Assembly: GCA_035541015.1 (NCBI GenBank)
Contig: DATLFM010000055.1
Span: 1-46,766 of the forward strand
Reading direction: 5' to 3'
Length of the DNA: 46,766 nt
Origin: Candidatus Thermoplasmatota archaeon
Lineage (GTDB): Archaea; Thermoplasmatota; SW-10-69-26; JACQPN01; JAIVGT01
A program made the translations under genes and the position numbers. Shown here one piece after another: positions 32,993 to 41,641 of the stretch; position 1 is the stretch's first letter; the number at the start of each line of letters is the position of its first letter. The notes under the pieces were generated by a model that was not told the DNA's origin, did not search any database, and worked only from the letters and a program-made list of their open reading frames with translations.

Positions 32993-34732
32993 TCACCGGA
33001 CCCTGTAGTAGGTCCGGTTGAGGAAGAATTCGTACGTCTCGCGGCGCTCGCTCCACAGCTTCCAGTAGGCCAACGCAAAGAACGTGATCTCAAAGGACGC
33101 GATCGTCAGCCACCACGTCATCCACGCCAAGAGCGTGTTGTCCAGCCGTTGCATGGCCAGGAGCAGGCCGTTGATGGGATCGAAGGCGGGGTTGGCGGTG
33201 ACAAGCGGCGCGGCGCCGATGCACAACGGGAACGTCCAGATGGGCTGCTGGCACCCGTGGAACAGGTAGAACGGCAGGAACGGCGTCCAGTCGCCGATGT
33301 TGTACATGAGAAGCCCGATGAGCAGAAGGAAGAGGACCGCGCCGATGGCCGCCGCGCGAAGGGCCGTGTAACCGAGCACGCGCCAGCGCAGGACCGCGAA
33401 CACGAGGGGAAGCGGAAGCGTCCAGAAGAGAATGGCCGGAATGCCCGCAAGGGTGCTTCGGACGCCAGCGAAGTGGAGCGCACCGTCGCCGTCGCGAACC
33501 ACGCGCGAGGGCTCGCTGAAGGCGGCGCCGGGAACGCCCATCGTCGGGGGGCGGAGGTCGTTGCCGTCGAAGCCCCAGCGCACGACGTCGCCCGAAAGGA
33601 CGCCCAGCGACGTAAGGTTCTCCATCTCGGAGGTCGCAAGCGCGCGGTCGACGACGCGGACGTCGTCGATCGTGCCGGCGAAGTAGGCCTTCACCTGGCC
33701 GGCCGCCGCCGGTCCGTTGCCCAGAAGCAGCGGCGCGCCAGTGCGCGTCACGGACCCGGCGACCTCGAGGCGTTCCAGGGGTTCGCCGTCGAACCAGCCC
33801 GTGAACGTCGTCCCGTTGTACGTGAAGGCGAACGTGTGCACGCCCGAATCGCGCAGGTTGCCGGCGGCGATCGTGTGGAGCGTGGAGACCACGCGCCCGT
33901 TGCGCGTCTCGTCGAGCCCAAGGCCAAACTCGATCGCGTTGGACGACAGGACGCGTATGTAGTATGACGCGGCGCCAGCCTCCAGCGCATCCGCTTTGGA
34001 GAGGATCCACTTCGTGTTGCCAAGCTCCTCCACGGAGACGGTGGCGGACACGGTGATCTCCCGCATGCCCGAGAGCGCCGGGTCGTCGGGCAGATAGGCC
34101 CCGTGCGCGGGACGCGGCGTGAGGTCGTACAGCGGCGCGCCCCATACGGGGTACTCGTTGTAGACGACGTTGTTCACGGAGAACACGCTCACCATGAACA
34201 GGAAGACGATGAGGGCGACGCCAAGGCCCGCCTGGAGGGGCGCCTCCTGGGGGCGGCGTGGGTTGCCGCGGTCGATGAAGGGAAGCAGGACGAGCGGCAC
34301 GACCAGGATGCCGTTCAGGATGAGGCCGATCGTCTTCGCGTCGAGCACCACCGTCGTGCCCGGATTGACGAAGCCGTGGACCTCGGAGAGGCCGGGCACC
34401 TCCCAGGGCGTCGCCTCGCCGATGGGATTGGCCACGCCGGGCTTGAGAAGCCCGTAGGACCAAAGCAAGTACCAGTCGGGCAGGATGACCTCGGGCTGGC
34501 CGGCCGGGTTGGCGGGGGCTTCGAGGAAGTAGGGCATGGCCGCGGAGATGTACAGCGTGCCCGCGACGAAGAACAGGATGAGGGCCGTGTCGCGCATGGC
34601 CTCGTGCGGCCAGAACGGCTGGGCCTCCACCGTGCGGAGACGCTTCTTGGCGCGGCGCTCGCCTTCGATCCTGCGGGCCTCCTTGAGGTACTCCTCGGTG
34701 AGTTCCCCCATCGAAACGCGCGCGCTTGCCAT
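32993..34732 (-). CDS. Cytochrome b C-terminal subunit (subunit IV-like) with inserted LamG-like domain
   Basis: 579 residues, far longer than subunit IV (about 160) or any cytochrome b C-terminal half. N-terminal part: helices at about 47-69, 132-155 and 165-190, with PDWY at residues 85-88 in VILPDWYLLWSYGLLKPG, a variant of the PEWY quinol-site motif. Residues about 205-425 form an extramembrane insertion whose core (about 222-390) looks like a concanavalin/LamG sandwich: SGVHTFAFTYNGTTFTGWFD, GAPLLLGNG, FAGTIDDVRVVDRALATSEM, then VVRWGFDGND. Four or so helices follow, ending in WWLTIASFEITFFALAYWKLW. Its start overlaps the cytochrome b N-terminal gene end within three bases. Confidence 0.8.
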   Translation of the reverse strand: MASARVSMGELTEEYLKEARRIEGERRAKKRLRTVEAQPFWPHEAMRDTALILFFVAGTLYISAAMPYFLEAPANPAGQPEVILPDWYLLWSYGLLKPGVANPIGEATPWEVPGLSEVHGFVNPGTTVVLDAKTIGLILNGILVVPLVLLPFIDRGNPRRPQEAPLQAGLGVALIVFLFMVSVFSVNNVVYNEYPVWGAPLYDLTPRPAHGAYLPDDPALSGMREITVSATVSVEELGNTKWILSKADALEAGAASYYIRVLSSNAIEFGLGLDETRNGRVVSTLHTIAAGNLRDSGVHTFAFTYNGTTFTGWFDGEPLERLEVAGSVTRTGAPLLLGNGPAAAGQVKAYFAGTIDDVRVVDRALATSEMENLTSLGVLSGDVVRWGFDGNDLRPPTMGVPGAAFSEPSRVVRDGDGALHFAGVRSTLAGIPAILFWTLPLPLVFAVLRWRVLGYTALRAAAIGAVLFLLLIGLLMYNIGDWTPFLPFYLFHGCQQPIWTFPLCIGAAPLVTANPAFDPINGLLLAMQRLDNTLLAWMTWWLTIASFEITFFALAYWKLWSERRETYEFFLNRTYYRVR

Positions 34733-34733
34733 G

Positions 34734-35576
34734 CTAGTGGGGCTCCGCGATTCCCTGCAGCCAGACGATCACGAGGTGCACGACGATGAGGCCAAAGGCG
34801 GCCGCGGGGAGAAGGAAGATGTGCAGCACGTACATGCGGGTGAGCGGGACGTTGAGCGCCGGATTGAAGGCCGTGCCCCCGAACAGGATCGCTTGCAAGT
34901 ACTTTCCGATGATCGGCGAGGCGGCGCTCATCTCAAGCCCGATCGTTCCCGCCCACAGCGAGAGCTGGCTCCACGGCAGCAGGTATCCCGTGTACCCGAG
35001 CAAGATGGTGACGCCAAACAGGCCCAGACCGACGAGCCAGTTGAGCTCGCGCGGCTTCTTGTAGGCCTGCGTGAAGTACACGCGCATCATGTGGAGGAAC
35101 ACCGCCGCCACCATGATCATGGCGCTCCAGAAGTGGATGGAGCGCAGCATGTAGCCGAAGGGAACCTCGGTCATGATGTAGATCACGCTTGCCCACGCGA
35201 CGGAAACGTTCGGATCGTCCCAGCCGGGCGCGGGGGCTTGGCTTGGCACGTAGTAGAGGGCCAGCAGCACGCCGGACACGACGGCGACGAGGAAGGCGAG
35301 CAGCGAGACGGATCCGAGGCTGTAGAGCGGGTACCAGTACCAGATGCTGCGCAGCTTGTACTTCTCCGTGTGGCTGCGCGGGAGCGCGAGGTTCATCTCG
35401 TAGTAGAAGTCCTTCATCACGTCCGTGTAGTCGCGCAGCCGGAAGCGTTCGTCGAGCCAAGCGAACGCGGCGAGCATCATCTTCTGACTCGGCGTCACGC
35501 GCCGAACGGGCCGCTTGCGGCCGATGCGGGGAGCGTCGACCGTCACGTTTCCCGCTTGGGGGGATTCAGTGGCCAC
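34734..35576 (-). CDS. Cytochrome b N-terminal half, b6-type
   Basis: 280 residues from GTG 35576. Binds two b hemes in the quinol-oxidising complex. Axial histidines are His148 and His162 in IHFWSAMIMVAAVFLHMMRVY, and His252 and His267 in VLHIFLLPAAAFGLIVVHL. The second pair is separated by 14 residues rather than 13, the spacing of cytochrome b6 rather than bc1 (established family rule). The conserved GYTGYLLPWSQLSLWAGTIG precedes it. The longer N-terminal region (1-75) is basic and cytoplasmic. GTG was chosen because upstream sequence is low-complexity and overlaps the Rieske gene; the overlap with the Rieske stop is 11 nt. Confidence 0.9.
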   Translation of the reverse strand: MATESPQAGNVTVDAPRIGRKRPVRRVTPSQKMMLAAFAWLDERFRLRDYTDVMKDFYYEMNLALPRSHTEKYKLRSIWYWYPLYSLGSVSLLAFLVAVVSGVLLALYYVPSQAPAPGWDDPNVSVAWASVIYIMTEVPFGYMLRSIHFWSAMIMVAAVFLHMMRVYFTQAYKKPRELNWLVGLGLFGVTILLGYTGYLLPWSQLSLWAGTIGLEMSAASPIIGKYLQAILFGGTAFNPALNVPLTRMYVLHIFLLPAAAFGLIVVHLVIVWLQGIAEPH

Positions 35577-36441
35577 CGGCGTCCCCTCCTCCAGGCGCGG
35601 CGCTCTCGCCGATGAAGTAGTCGCCCTTGACGAGAACGGGATCGTACACGCTGAAGTGGCAGGTGCAGAACACCTTGCTCCAGAAGCCTTGCGTGCGCGC
35701 AAGCGGCGACTCCTGCCAGCCGGGAACGCAGCAGAAATGCTTGCAGAAGCTGATGCAGGCCATGAGGACCGTGCCGTCGCCAAGGTCGACGTACATTCCC
35801 TCGGCGGCGCGCTCGAAATGCTCGGGTCCAAGCGGCCAGGGGCCCGGCGTGTACGCAAGGGCACGCCGGCGCATGCGCATGACGATGCCGGTGATGATGT
35901 TCTTGCCCGTCTGGCCCTCGCTTCGCCAGCGGAACCCCGCGCCGTAGCCGACGTCGCGGAAGTCGTCCACCCGAATGTCCTCGCCGATGCGGTCGCGGTA
36001 CCAAAGCTCGATCCCGGCCGACTGCGTGGAGGCGATCTTTTCGGGCAGCAGGAAGTACTTCAGGTGGTTGTCCGAGCGGAAGGTGGAGGAGAGGCCCGGC
36101 GTATCCTCGTGCCCGCAGAACTTGTACCAGTCGAGTACGCTGCCGATGCGAGCGCTCCATTCCGGATCGTCGGAGCCAAAGTCGGGATCGCCAAGGACGA
36201 CGCCGTCCTCGACCTTGAGGGGGATGAGGGGCAGCCCCTGCGGGGCCGGACCCGAGACAAGCGTGTTGCCGATGTAATGGAGCCGCCGCACGGGCGCGTC
36301 GCGCGTGATGAACGAGGAGTTGACGAGCGCGCCCACGCTGCCTGCCGCGGCCACGCCGGCGGCCGCAAGGAGGCTTCCCTTCACGAAGGAGCGGCGGCTG
36401 ACGCCCTGCTCCGGTTCCGGGATCTCGTCGATGTCGACCAT
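35566..36441 (-). CDS. Rieske iron-sulfur protein with Tat signal
   Basis: 291 residues. Twin-arginine signal SRRSFVKGS (15-23) followed by a hydrophobic helix, which also anchors it. The Rieske 2Fe-2S boxes are near the C terminus: Cys233-Lys-His235 in CISFCKHFCCVPGW and Cys259-Thr-Cys261-His262 in FCTCHFSVYD. Ligands are Cys233, His235, Cys259 and His262, with Cys238/Cys261 as the expected disulfide. The region between anchor and boxes (about 50-210) is larger than in typical Rieske proteins and contains WYRDRIGEDIRVDDFRDVGYG, suggesting an extra domain. It transfers electrons from quinol to a downstream acceptor. Confidence 0.92.
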   Translation of the reverse strand: MVDIDEIPEPEQGVSRRSFVKGSLLAAAGVAAAGSVGALVNSSFITRDAPVRRLHYIGNTLVSGPAPQGLPLIPLKVEDGVVLGDPDFGSDDPEWSARIGSVLDWYKFCGHEDTPGLSSTFRSDNHLKYFLLPEKIASTQSAGIELWYRDRIGEDIRVDDFRDVGYGAGFRWRSEGQTGKNIITGIVMRMRRRALAYTPGPWPLGPEHFERAAEGMYVDLGDGTVLMACISFCKHFCCVPGWQESPLARTQGFWSKVFCTCHFSVYDPVLVKGDYFIGESAAPGGGDAGGH

Positions 36442-36448
36442 GGTTCCT

Positions 36449-36736
36449 CTAGAAGTCCTCGAACTTCTTTCGCCGCTTCTTCACGATCAAGAGGTCCGGC
36501 AGGAAGAACCGCCGGTACAGAACAAGGATGACAGCCGTGATGGCAAACACGTTGGCAAGCCAGAACGCCAGCACCTGCTGATCCACCGGCGTGTTCCACT
36601 TGGCCACGAAGCTTCCCCACAGGAAGAGGAGCACGAAGATCGCGTCGAGCGCCGCCAGGACGACGATGGCCGCGGCCACCGAGAGCGGCTCGGGAGCGGG
36701 TTCGTAGCGGACGATCTCGCCGGCTTCCTTGGCCAT
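36449..36736 (-). CDS. Small two-helix membrane protein of the respiratory operon
   Basis: 95 residues with two hydrophobic helices (about 18-44 and 56-76) and a strongly basic C terminus, VKKRRKKFEDF, that places it in the cytoplasm. Seven bases from the Rieske start and six from the anchored protein end, so in the same operon. No cofactor motif. A role as a small accessory subunit is inferred only from its position, comparable to other single- or two-helix subunits of quinol oxidases. Confidence 0.65.
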   Translation of the reverse strand: MAKEAGEIVRYEPAPEPLSVAAAIVVLAALDAIFVLLFLWGSFVAKWNTPVDQQVLAFWLANVFAITAVILVLYRRFFLPDLLIVKKRRKKFEDF

Positions 36737-36742
36737 GGGTCG

Positions 36743-37780
36743 TCATCCCTCGCGCTCGCGCTCGGTCTCCGAGGCGGAGGGTCGGATGCGCGTAACGGCG
36801 TAGTAGACGCCAAGGATCATCGTTCCTGCGAGCGTGGCGACTCCCACGAACAGCAGGAACGTGAAGCCTTCCAGGCTGCCGGCCGCCACGACGTCCCGGC
36901 CCCACAGCTGCCAGGCCGCGTAGCCGGCAAACGCGAGGACCATCGCGCCGACGGTCCAGCTCGTCCAGTCGCGGGAGGCTTCCTTGCGAGCGGGAGCCTT
37001 GTCCTTGGCGGCCCGGTCCTTCCACGCGGCCCAGTGCGCGCTCTCTCCGTACCGCAGCACGAAGAAGGTGATCGCAAGCACGACGAAGAGCACGATGAAG
37101 CTCACGACGCCGACCCAGTAGGCGAAGAAGTTGACGCCAAGCTGCGTGAAGGCGTGGATCGGATCGTGCGCCTCGACGGCTCCCAAGCGTTGCGCGCCCA
37201 TGGAGAGGAAGCTCAAGCGGTTCCAAAGGTCGTCGGGATCGTTGCCGTTGATGCCGTTCACCGTGTTCACGGTGAGCGTGAACTGGACGTCGGGTCCCGG
37301 CTGCGCCGGACTTTCCCATTGGAGCCGGAAGACCCGGTCGGCTTCGCGGTCGCCGCGCGCGGTGTGCGTGGCCTCGTGCCCGCCTTCGACGACTTGGACG
37401 AAGGATGCCTGCGCGGAATCCCCCGGCGGAAGCAGCGTTCCGCCGGTCACGTGGAGGTGGAAGCCGCCCGTGTTGGCGCCCTCGCGGGGTTCGGGACCCC
37501 CCTGCATGCGGATCGTGATCTCGTAGCGGCGCTGCTCGTAGGCGCCACCTGGCCCGACGGGTACGTAGAAGGGGGGAACTCCCTCGAGGACGGCCGCCAC
37601 CTCGGGGCTGGGAGAGGGGTTGTGGCACGAGCAGCCGCCGGCCATAAGCGAGGCGGTGCCGGGATCCAGGTTGCCTTCGTGAACGCCGGAGGATCGGCTT
37701 TGAACGTCGGCGAAAACGCCAAGGAGCAAGCCCCCAAAAAGGACCAGCGAGAACGCGATTTTGAAGCGCGAACCGACCAT
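36743..37780 (-). CDS. Membrane-anchored protein with GCSCH motif (choice-of-anchor V/Reeler-like)
   Basis: 345 residues from ATG 37780 (GTG 37789 in frame is an alternative). Signal anchor at 5-25, then an exported beta-rich domain starting with GGCSCHNPSPSPE (Cys50, Cys52, His53), YEITIRMQGG and GGFHLHVTGGTLLPPGD. GC(S/T)CH plus a Reeler-like beta-sandwich is what I recall for choice-of-anchor V domains. It is not a canonical CxxCH heme c site. Three membrane helices follow at about 215-245, 275-297 and 308-335. It heads the respiratory operon with a TATA-like box at 37812-37822. It may stand in for cytochrome c1 as the outer partner, which is inference. Confidence 0.75.
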   Translation of the reverse strand: MVGSRFKIAFSLVLFGGLLLGVFADVQSRSSGVHEGNLDPGTASLMAGGCSCHNPSPSPEVAAVLEGVPPFYVPVGPGGAYEQRRYEITIRMQGGPEPREGANTGGFHLHVTGGTLLPPGDSAQASFVQVVEGGHEATHTARGDREADRVFRLQWESPAQPGPDVQFTLTVNTVNGINGNDPDDLWNRLSFLSMGAQRLGAVEAHDPIHAFTQLGVNFFAYWVGVVSFIVLFVVLAITFFVLRYGESAHWAAWKDRAAKDKAPARKEASRDWTSWTVGAMVLAFAGYAAWQLWGRDVVAAGSLEGFTFLLFVGVATLAGTMILGVYYAVTRIRPSASETEREREG

Positions 37781-37811
37781 GACGGCCACGTCGACCGCGC
37801 ATGCGGGTGGC

Positions 37812-37822
37812 CTTATTTAAGA
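37812..37822 (-). promoter_or_regulatory. TATA-like box for the respiratory operon
   Basis: TCTTAAATAAG on the minus strand, 32-42 nt before ATG 37780; next to it is the palindrome CTCTATAGAG (37826-37835). Confidence 0.55.
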
Positions 37823-37900
37823 GTTCTCTATAGAGCGGAACGAGCGCGCAAAGGCCGTCGCGACGCGCTCGTTTCGATGAACGTTTTGCGATGAAAATGC

Positions 37901-38326
37901 ATGGTCGGACGCATGCTTCCGCCCGCGCGCGGGCTGGCCTACGCCTCGGGCGCCCTGCTCCTTCTCTCGGGGGTCTCGGGAAGCCTCGGGGGGCTTGGCG
38001 GGGTCCTCGATGCCGCCTCGCTGCACCCGTCGATGGGCGAGTTTGCCGGCGCGGCGCGGCATGCCCTTGGCGTCGTGGCTGCATTGGGCGGGGTCTCGGT
38101 CCTGGCGGGCGGATTCTTGGCGGGGCGGACGCCGCGCGCGGTTCCCGCCGTGCTGATCGGGCTTGGTTCGGGGGCCGGCCTATTGGAATTCCTGGCGCGT
38201 CTGGCCTTGGCGTGGGCGGTGGCGCCGCGCGGCCCGCTGCCCCCGGAGCTTGGCGTAAGCGCCACGCTGGCCGGCGTCGGGACGCTTCTTGCGCTGGCGG
38301 CGCAGGCTCGTCTCTGGTGGCGCTAG
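37901..38326 (+). CDS. Hypothetical membrane protein
   Basis: 141 residues with four hydrophobic segments (about 12-35, 48-72, 80-105, 116-137) and Gly/Ala-rich composition. Starts at ATG 37901; ATG 37913 is equally possible. Divergent from the respiratory operon and convergent with the coiled-coil protein, with stops overlapping in CTAG. No family recognised. Confidence 0.6.
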   Translation: MVGRMLPPARGLAYASGALLLLSGVSGSLGGLGGVLDAASLHPSMGEFAGAARHALGVVAALGGVSVLAGGFLAGRTPRAVPAVLIGLGSGAGLLEFLARLALAWAVAPRGPLPPELGVSATLAGVGTLLALAAQARLWWR

Positions 38327-39366
38327 ACCGTGCCGGGAGGCGCGCGGGTCGCAGCCCCGCGTTGAGGCAACGTGGGCGCCACCGGCCGGTCCGCGGCGTA
38401 CCGCCGGCGGAGCCGGCGCGCCATGGAGGCGACCAAGCGCAGGTCTTCCGTGGCCCCCCAGATTCGGGCCGCCAAGTACAGGAGGAGGACGGCAAGGCCG
38501 AGGAACAGCACGCCAAGGAGGTAGGGAAGGACGGCGAGGAACGTGTCCGGGGCAAGGAGCGCAAAGAGGCCCAGCGCAAGGAGCACGATGCCCGTGCCGA
38601 CAAGCGTCGCGACCGTCGCGTTGAGATAGGACGGAAGCGTGTCGCCAACGGCCCGCAGCGCGACCGTCATGGTGGAGTCCACGGTCCGGTCGACCGTACC
38701 CTCCAGCGTTTCGGCCGTCGCCTGCGCGCGCACGCTTGCCTCCTCGGCCGCCACGGAAGCTTCCTTCGCCAACGCTCCGACCGAGGCGCCCGCCTCGGCG
38801 ACCGAGGATCTCGTTGCGCGCGCGGCGTCCTCGCCTGCCGCAGCCGCGTCGCGTGCCGCCTGCGAAGCCTCCCGCACGAGAGGGCGCGCGCGGGCGGCGA
38901 CGCGATCGATCGCGCGCGTGAGGTCGCGCGAGGCCGACAGCGTGCGGGCGGCCGCGTCGAGGAGCCGCTCCACGGTCTCGGCCGCGTCCCGAACGACCTC
39001 CTTTCCGGCTTCGGCCGCGCGGAGGATGGGCTCGCTCGGGCGCGCGGAGACGTTCGAGGCCGTCTCGAGCGTTGGCGGCGTTTCCGGCTTGGCCGGAACG
39101 ACGGGAGCGGCAGGCGAGGGCATGGTCGCGCTCTCGACAAGCGCGACGGAAAGCTCGACGCGCCGGATCCCAAGCGCGCGAGCCAGCTCGTCGATCCGTT
39201 CCTCGGCGTCCCCGTCGATCACGAAATGGTAATACTCCTCGGGCGTTCCGCCGACCTCGTCGAAGGCCCGTCGCACCCGCTCGGCCGGCAGGCCCAACGC
39301 CGCGGCGACGTCCTCAAAGCGCGGGGCTCCGCTCGTCCGCCGGTCGAACGGGGAAGTGCTGGCCAT
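38323..39366 (-). CDS. Helical/coiled-coil membrane protein
   Basis: 347 residues from ATG 39366, preceded by AGGAGG. An N-terminal globular part (1-78) holds two short helical units with RVRRAFDEVGGTPEEYYHFV. A Pro-rich linker follows, then a long Ala/Arg/Glu-rich amphipathic helix region (about 100-240, apolipoprotein- or methyl-accepting-like repeats such as ASQAARDAAAAGEDAARATR). Two hydrophobic helices follow at about 248-275 and 283-305, and a basic tail. No signalling (HAMP or MA) motif found. Function unknown; probably a structural or membrane-associated protein. Confidence 0.65.
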   Translation of the reverse strand: MASTSPFDRRTSGAPRFEDVAAALGLPAERVRRAFDEVGGTPEEYYHFVIDGDAEERIDELARALGIRRVELSVALVESATMPSPAAPVVPAKPETPPTLETASNVSARPSEPILRAAEAGKEVVRDAAETVERLLDAAARTLSASRDLTRAIDRVAARARPLVREASQAARDAAAAGEDAARATRSSVAEAGASVGALAKEASVAAEEASVRAQATAETLEGTVDRTVDSTMTVALRAVGDTLPSYLNATVATLVGTGIVLLALGLFALLAPDTFLAVLPYLLGVLFLGLAVLLLYLAARIWGATEDLRLVASMARRLRRRYAADRPVAPTLPQRGAATRAPPGTV

Positions 39367-39545
39367 GATCCTCCTCGCCAAGGCTCGCGCGGTTCCTCCC
39401 AAGGACGTTTGTGGGACAAGCGCGCCCGCGGTGGAAACCGTGAAGCAGGGGGCGACCCTTGGAGGCTCGGCCCTATGACGAGAAGAGGGTCACCCAAGGA
39501 GCCGCGTTCCGGCTTCCGATGACGACCCATTGCCTCCCGAGGGCT

Positions 39546-40310
39546 TCATTCCCAGACGACGGCCGGCGGCTTCGCGGCGTTTGCCTGCGAAGCGCCCGCC
39601 TCCGCCCGCGCCGGTCGGCGGCCGGAGAGCAGAAGCAGGGCGAGCAGGCCTCCCGCAGCGACCACGGGCACGAGGAGGACCCCCGTCGTGAGCCTCGATC
39701 CTTGCGCGAGCGCCCCCGTGGCGATCGGCAGCGCCAAGGCCAGGAAGGCCGTGCCGGAGAGCGCGGCTGCCAGCACGCCGGCGGCCGGCCGCAGCACGCC
39801 CCGGATGGCGGCGACCTCCTCGGCCGGCACGCCCTTGGCGCGATAGTGCGCGACCGCCTGCCGCGGAAGGATGGCAAGCGAGACCGCAAGCGCAAGGGCG
39901 ACGGGAAGAGCGCCGACGAGCACGATCTCGGGCGCGGGAAAGCCGCCGTGGGCAAGCGCCAAGTCCGCGTGCAGCGCGCGCGACCAGTCGAGGTTCGACC
40001 AGCCGTACGCATGCAAGAGCAGGACCGGCGCGCACGCGCCAAGCCATCCGGCGACGCCAAAGTTCCGCGTCCAAGCGGTTGCAAGGCATTGGGCAAGCAC
40101 GAGAAGCGAGGCGGTCGTCTCCCAGAAGCCGAGCGGGCTTGCGTCGAACAACGCCGCGAGGAAGAAGCCAGCGCCCGGGATCTCGGCCAGCACGACCGTC
40201 GGCACGTCGGGCACCGACGCGACGACGGGGCTCCATGCGAGGAGGACGCTCAGCACGATCCACAGGGCGATCGCCCCGCCGAACCGGAGCGCGCGCTCGC
40301 CGGGCTCCAT
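39546..40310 (-). CDS. Polytopic membrane protein (DUF58/MoxR operon)
   Basis: 254 residues, about five to six helices (roughly 10-30, 48-80, 87-105, 125-148, 170-195, 210-232). A cytoplasmic loop AILPRQAVAHYRAKGVPAEEVAAIRGVL separates the third and fourth pairs, somewhat like Yip1-type membrane proteins, which is only an impression. The ATG at 40310 overlaps the DUF58 stop (TGATG), so it is translationally coupled and the last gene of the operon. Function unknown. Confidence 0.65.
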   Translation of the reverse strand: MEPGERALRFGGAIALWIVLSVLLAWSPVVASVPDVPTVVLAEIPGAGFFLAALFDASPLGFWETTASLLVLAQCLATAWTRNFGVAGWLGACAPVLLLHAYGWSNLDWSRALHADLALAHGGFPAPEIVLVGALPVALALAVSLAILPRQAVAHYRAKGVPAEEVAAIRGVLRPAAGVLAAALSGTAFLALALPIATGALAQGSRLTTGVLLVPVVAAGGLLALLLLSGRRPARAEAGASQANAAKPPAVVWE

Positions 40311-41635
40311 CACCGGGCCCCCCGCAAGAACGCGCTCTCGAAACCGTGCCGACGCGGGTCCCATTCGACGACCGCGGCGCCCAACCGTCGGACGCGCGAG
40401 AGCGCCGGCCGGTCCAACCGGGAGAGAAGCGTCACGACGTCCTCGCCGTATTCCTCGCGCGCGGGCAGGAGGGCGTAGGGCGACGGCGTGACGACGACCA
40501 CCGGCAGCAAGCGGCGGCGCCTCCCGGTGATCGCGCGCAGGCGACGCAATCCGTCCGCAAGCCCGTCGGTATCCTCCGTCGCGCGCGTGACCACGACAAC
40601 GAGAGGACGCCCGTTCACGAGGTAGCCGCGACAGCGCTCGACGGCCGCCCGCAAGCCCTGCCGCGGCGGCGAGGGCGCCAGGCGAAGCAGCACCTGGCCC
40701 AGCCGCAGGAACTGACGCCGCCCCGTGTCCGGGTGGAGGAGCTGGTCCTGCGCGTTGTACACGTAGGCGCCCAGGCGGTAGCCGCGGTCGAGGTAGAAGC
40801 GCGCGACGCTGCCGGCCGCCTCGAGTCCCCGCTCGAAGGCGTTCTCCACGCTTGTGCCCACCTCCATGTAGGCGGCGGCGTCGACGAACAGGAAGACCGT
40901 CTTCTTGCCCTCGCGCTCGTACTCGTTCACGAGCGGGAGCGCGGGCATGGCGCCGCCGCCGGGCAGCGGCGCCGCGCCCGCCTGCCGCCGCGCGGTCGCC
41001 TTCCAATTGATGGCGCTCGGCGGATCGCCGAACGCGTAGTCGCGGATCTCGCGGAAGTCCGTGGTCTGCACGCCGATGCGAGCCTCGTCGTTCTCCGGGA
41101 AGATGCGGCGCGCAAAGCCGGGCGCCGCCCGCGTGCGCCGAAGCCCCGCCAGTCGAGGCTTCACCTCGAGCACGGCGTCGTCGCCCTGCACCCAGGCGAC
41201 CGGGTCGCGCAGCCCCAGCGCGTGCACGGCCTCCAGGCGCGTGGCGGGAAGCGACCACGTGCCGCGCTTGGTCGCACGGAACGTGAACGCGAAGCTCGCC
41301 TCGAGCGGCCCTGCGTCCTTGCGCAGGAGGTGAAGGTTGCTGCCCTCGACAAGCTCGAAGGGCTCGGGCAAGGGGACGTGCACTTCGAGAAGGCCGCGAC
41401 CGCCCGCGCAGGCGACACGGACTTCGACCGTCACCCGGTCGCCGGCGCGCACGTTCGTGCGGGACACGTTACGTTCCACGCGCACGTCGCGCGGCTCGTC
41501 GAGGCCGATGGCCGCCAGCACGATGAACAAAGGGAAGCTTCCCACGAGCAGATACGCGTAGTTGCCGAAGGTGAGGCCGGCGGCAAGGAGCGCCAGGCTC
41601 GTTGCCAAGAGCGCATGCCCGGACTTCGTGAGCAT
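40310..41635 (-). CDS. DUF58-family protein (vWA-like)
   Basis: 441 residues. Two N-terminal hydrophobic helices (about 7-45), a beta-sandwich segment, then the DUF58 signature REIRDYAFGDPPSAINWKATAR (about 190-212), followed by a vWA-like domain with VFLFVDAAAYMEVG and VVVVTRATED. The metal-site serines of a true MIDAS are not obvious. DUF58 proteins form gene pairs with MoxR ATPases and are thought to act with them as a chaperone module. It is seven bases after the moxR stop. Confidence 0.87.
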   Translation of the reverse strand: MLTKSGHALLATSLALLAAGLTFGNYAYLLVGSFPLFIVLAAIGLDEPRDVRVERNVSRTNVRAGDRVTVEVRVACAGGRGLLEVHVPLPEPFELVEGSNLHLLRKDAGPLEASFAFTFRATKRGTWSLPATRLEAVHALGLRDPVAWVQGDDAVLEVKPRLAGLRRTRAAPGFARRIFPENDEARIGVQTTDFREIRDYAFGDPPSAINWKATARRQAGAAPLPGGGAMPALPLVNEYEREGKKTVFLFVDAAAYMEVGTSVENAFERGLEAAGSVARFYLDRGYRLGAYVYNAQDQLLHPDTGRRQFLRLGQVLLRLAPSPPRQGLRAAVERCRGYLVNGRPLVVVVTRATEDTDGLADGLRRLRAITGRRRRLLPVVVVTPSPYALLPAREEYGEDVVTLLSRLDRPALSRVRRLGAAVVEWDPRRHGFESAFLRGAR

Positions 41636-41641
41636 TCGGGC

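Noticed and set aside
36743-37780. Calling the first respiratory-operon protein a cytochrome c
   Set aside because: The motif is CSCH (CxCH), not CxxCH, and no Met ligand region was evident.
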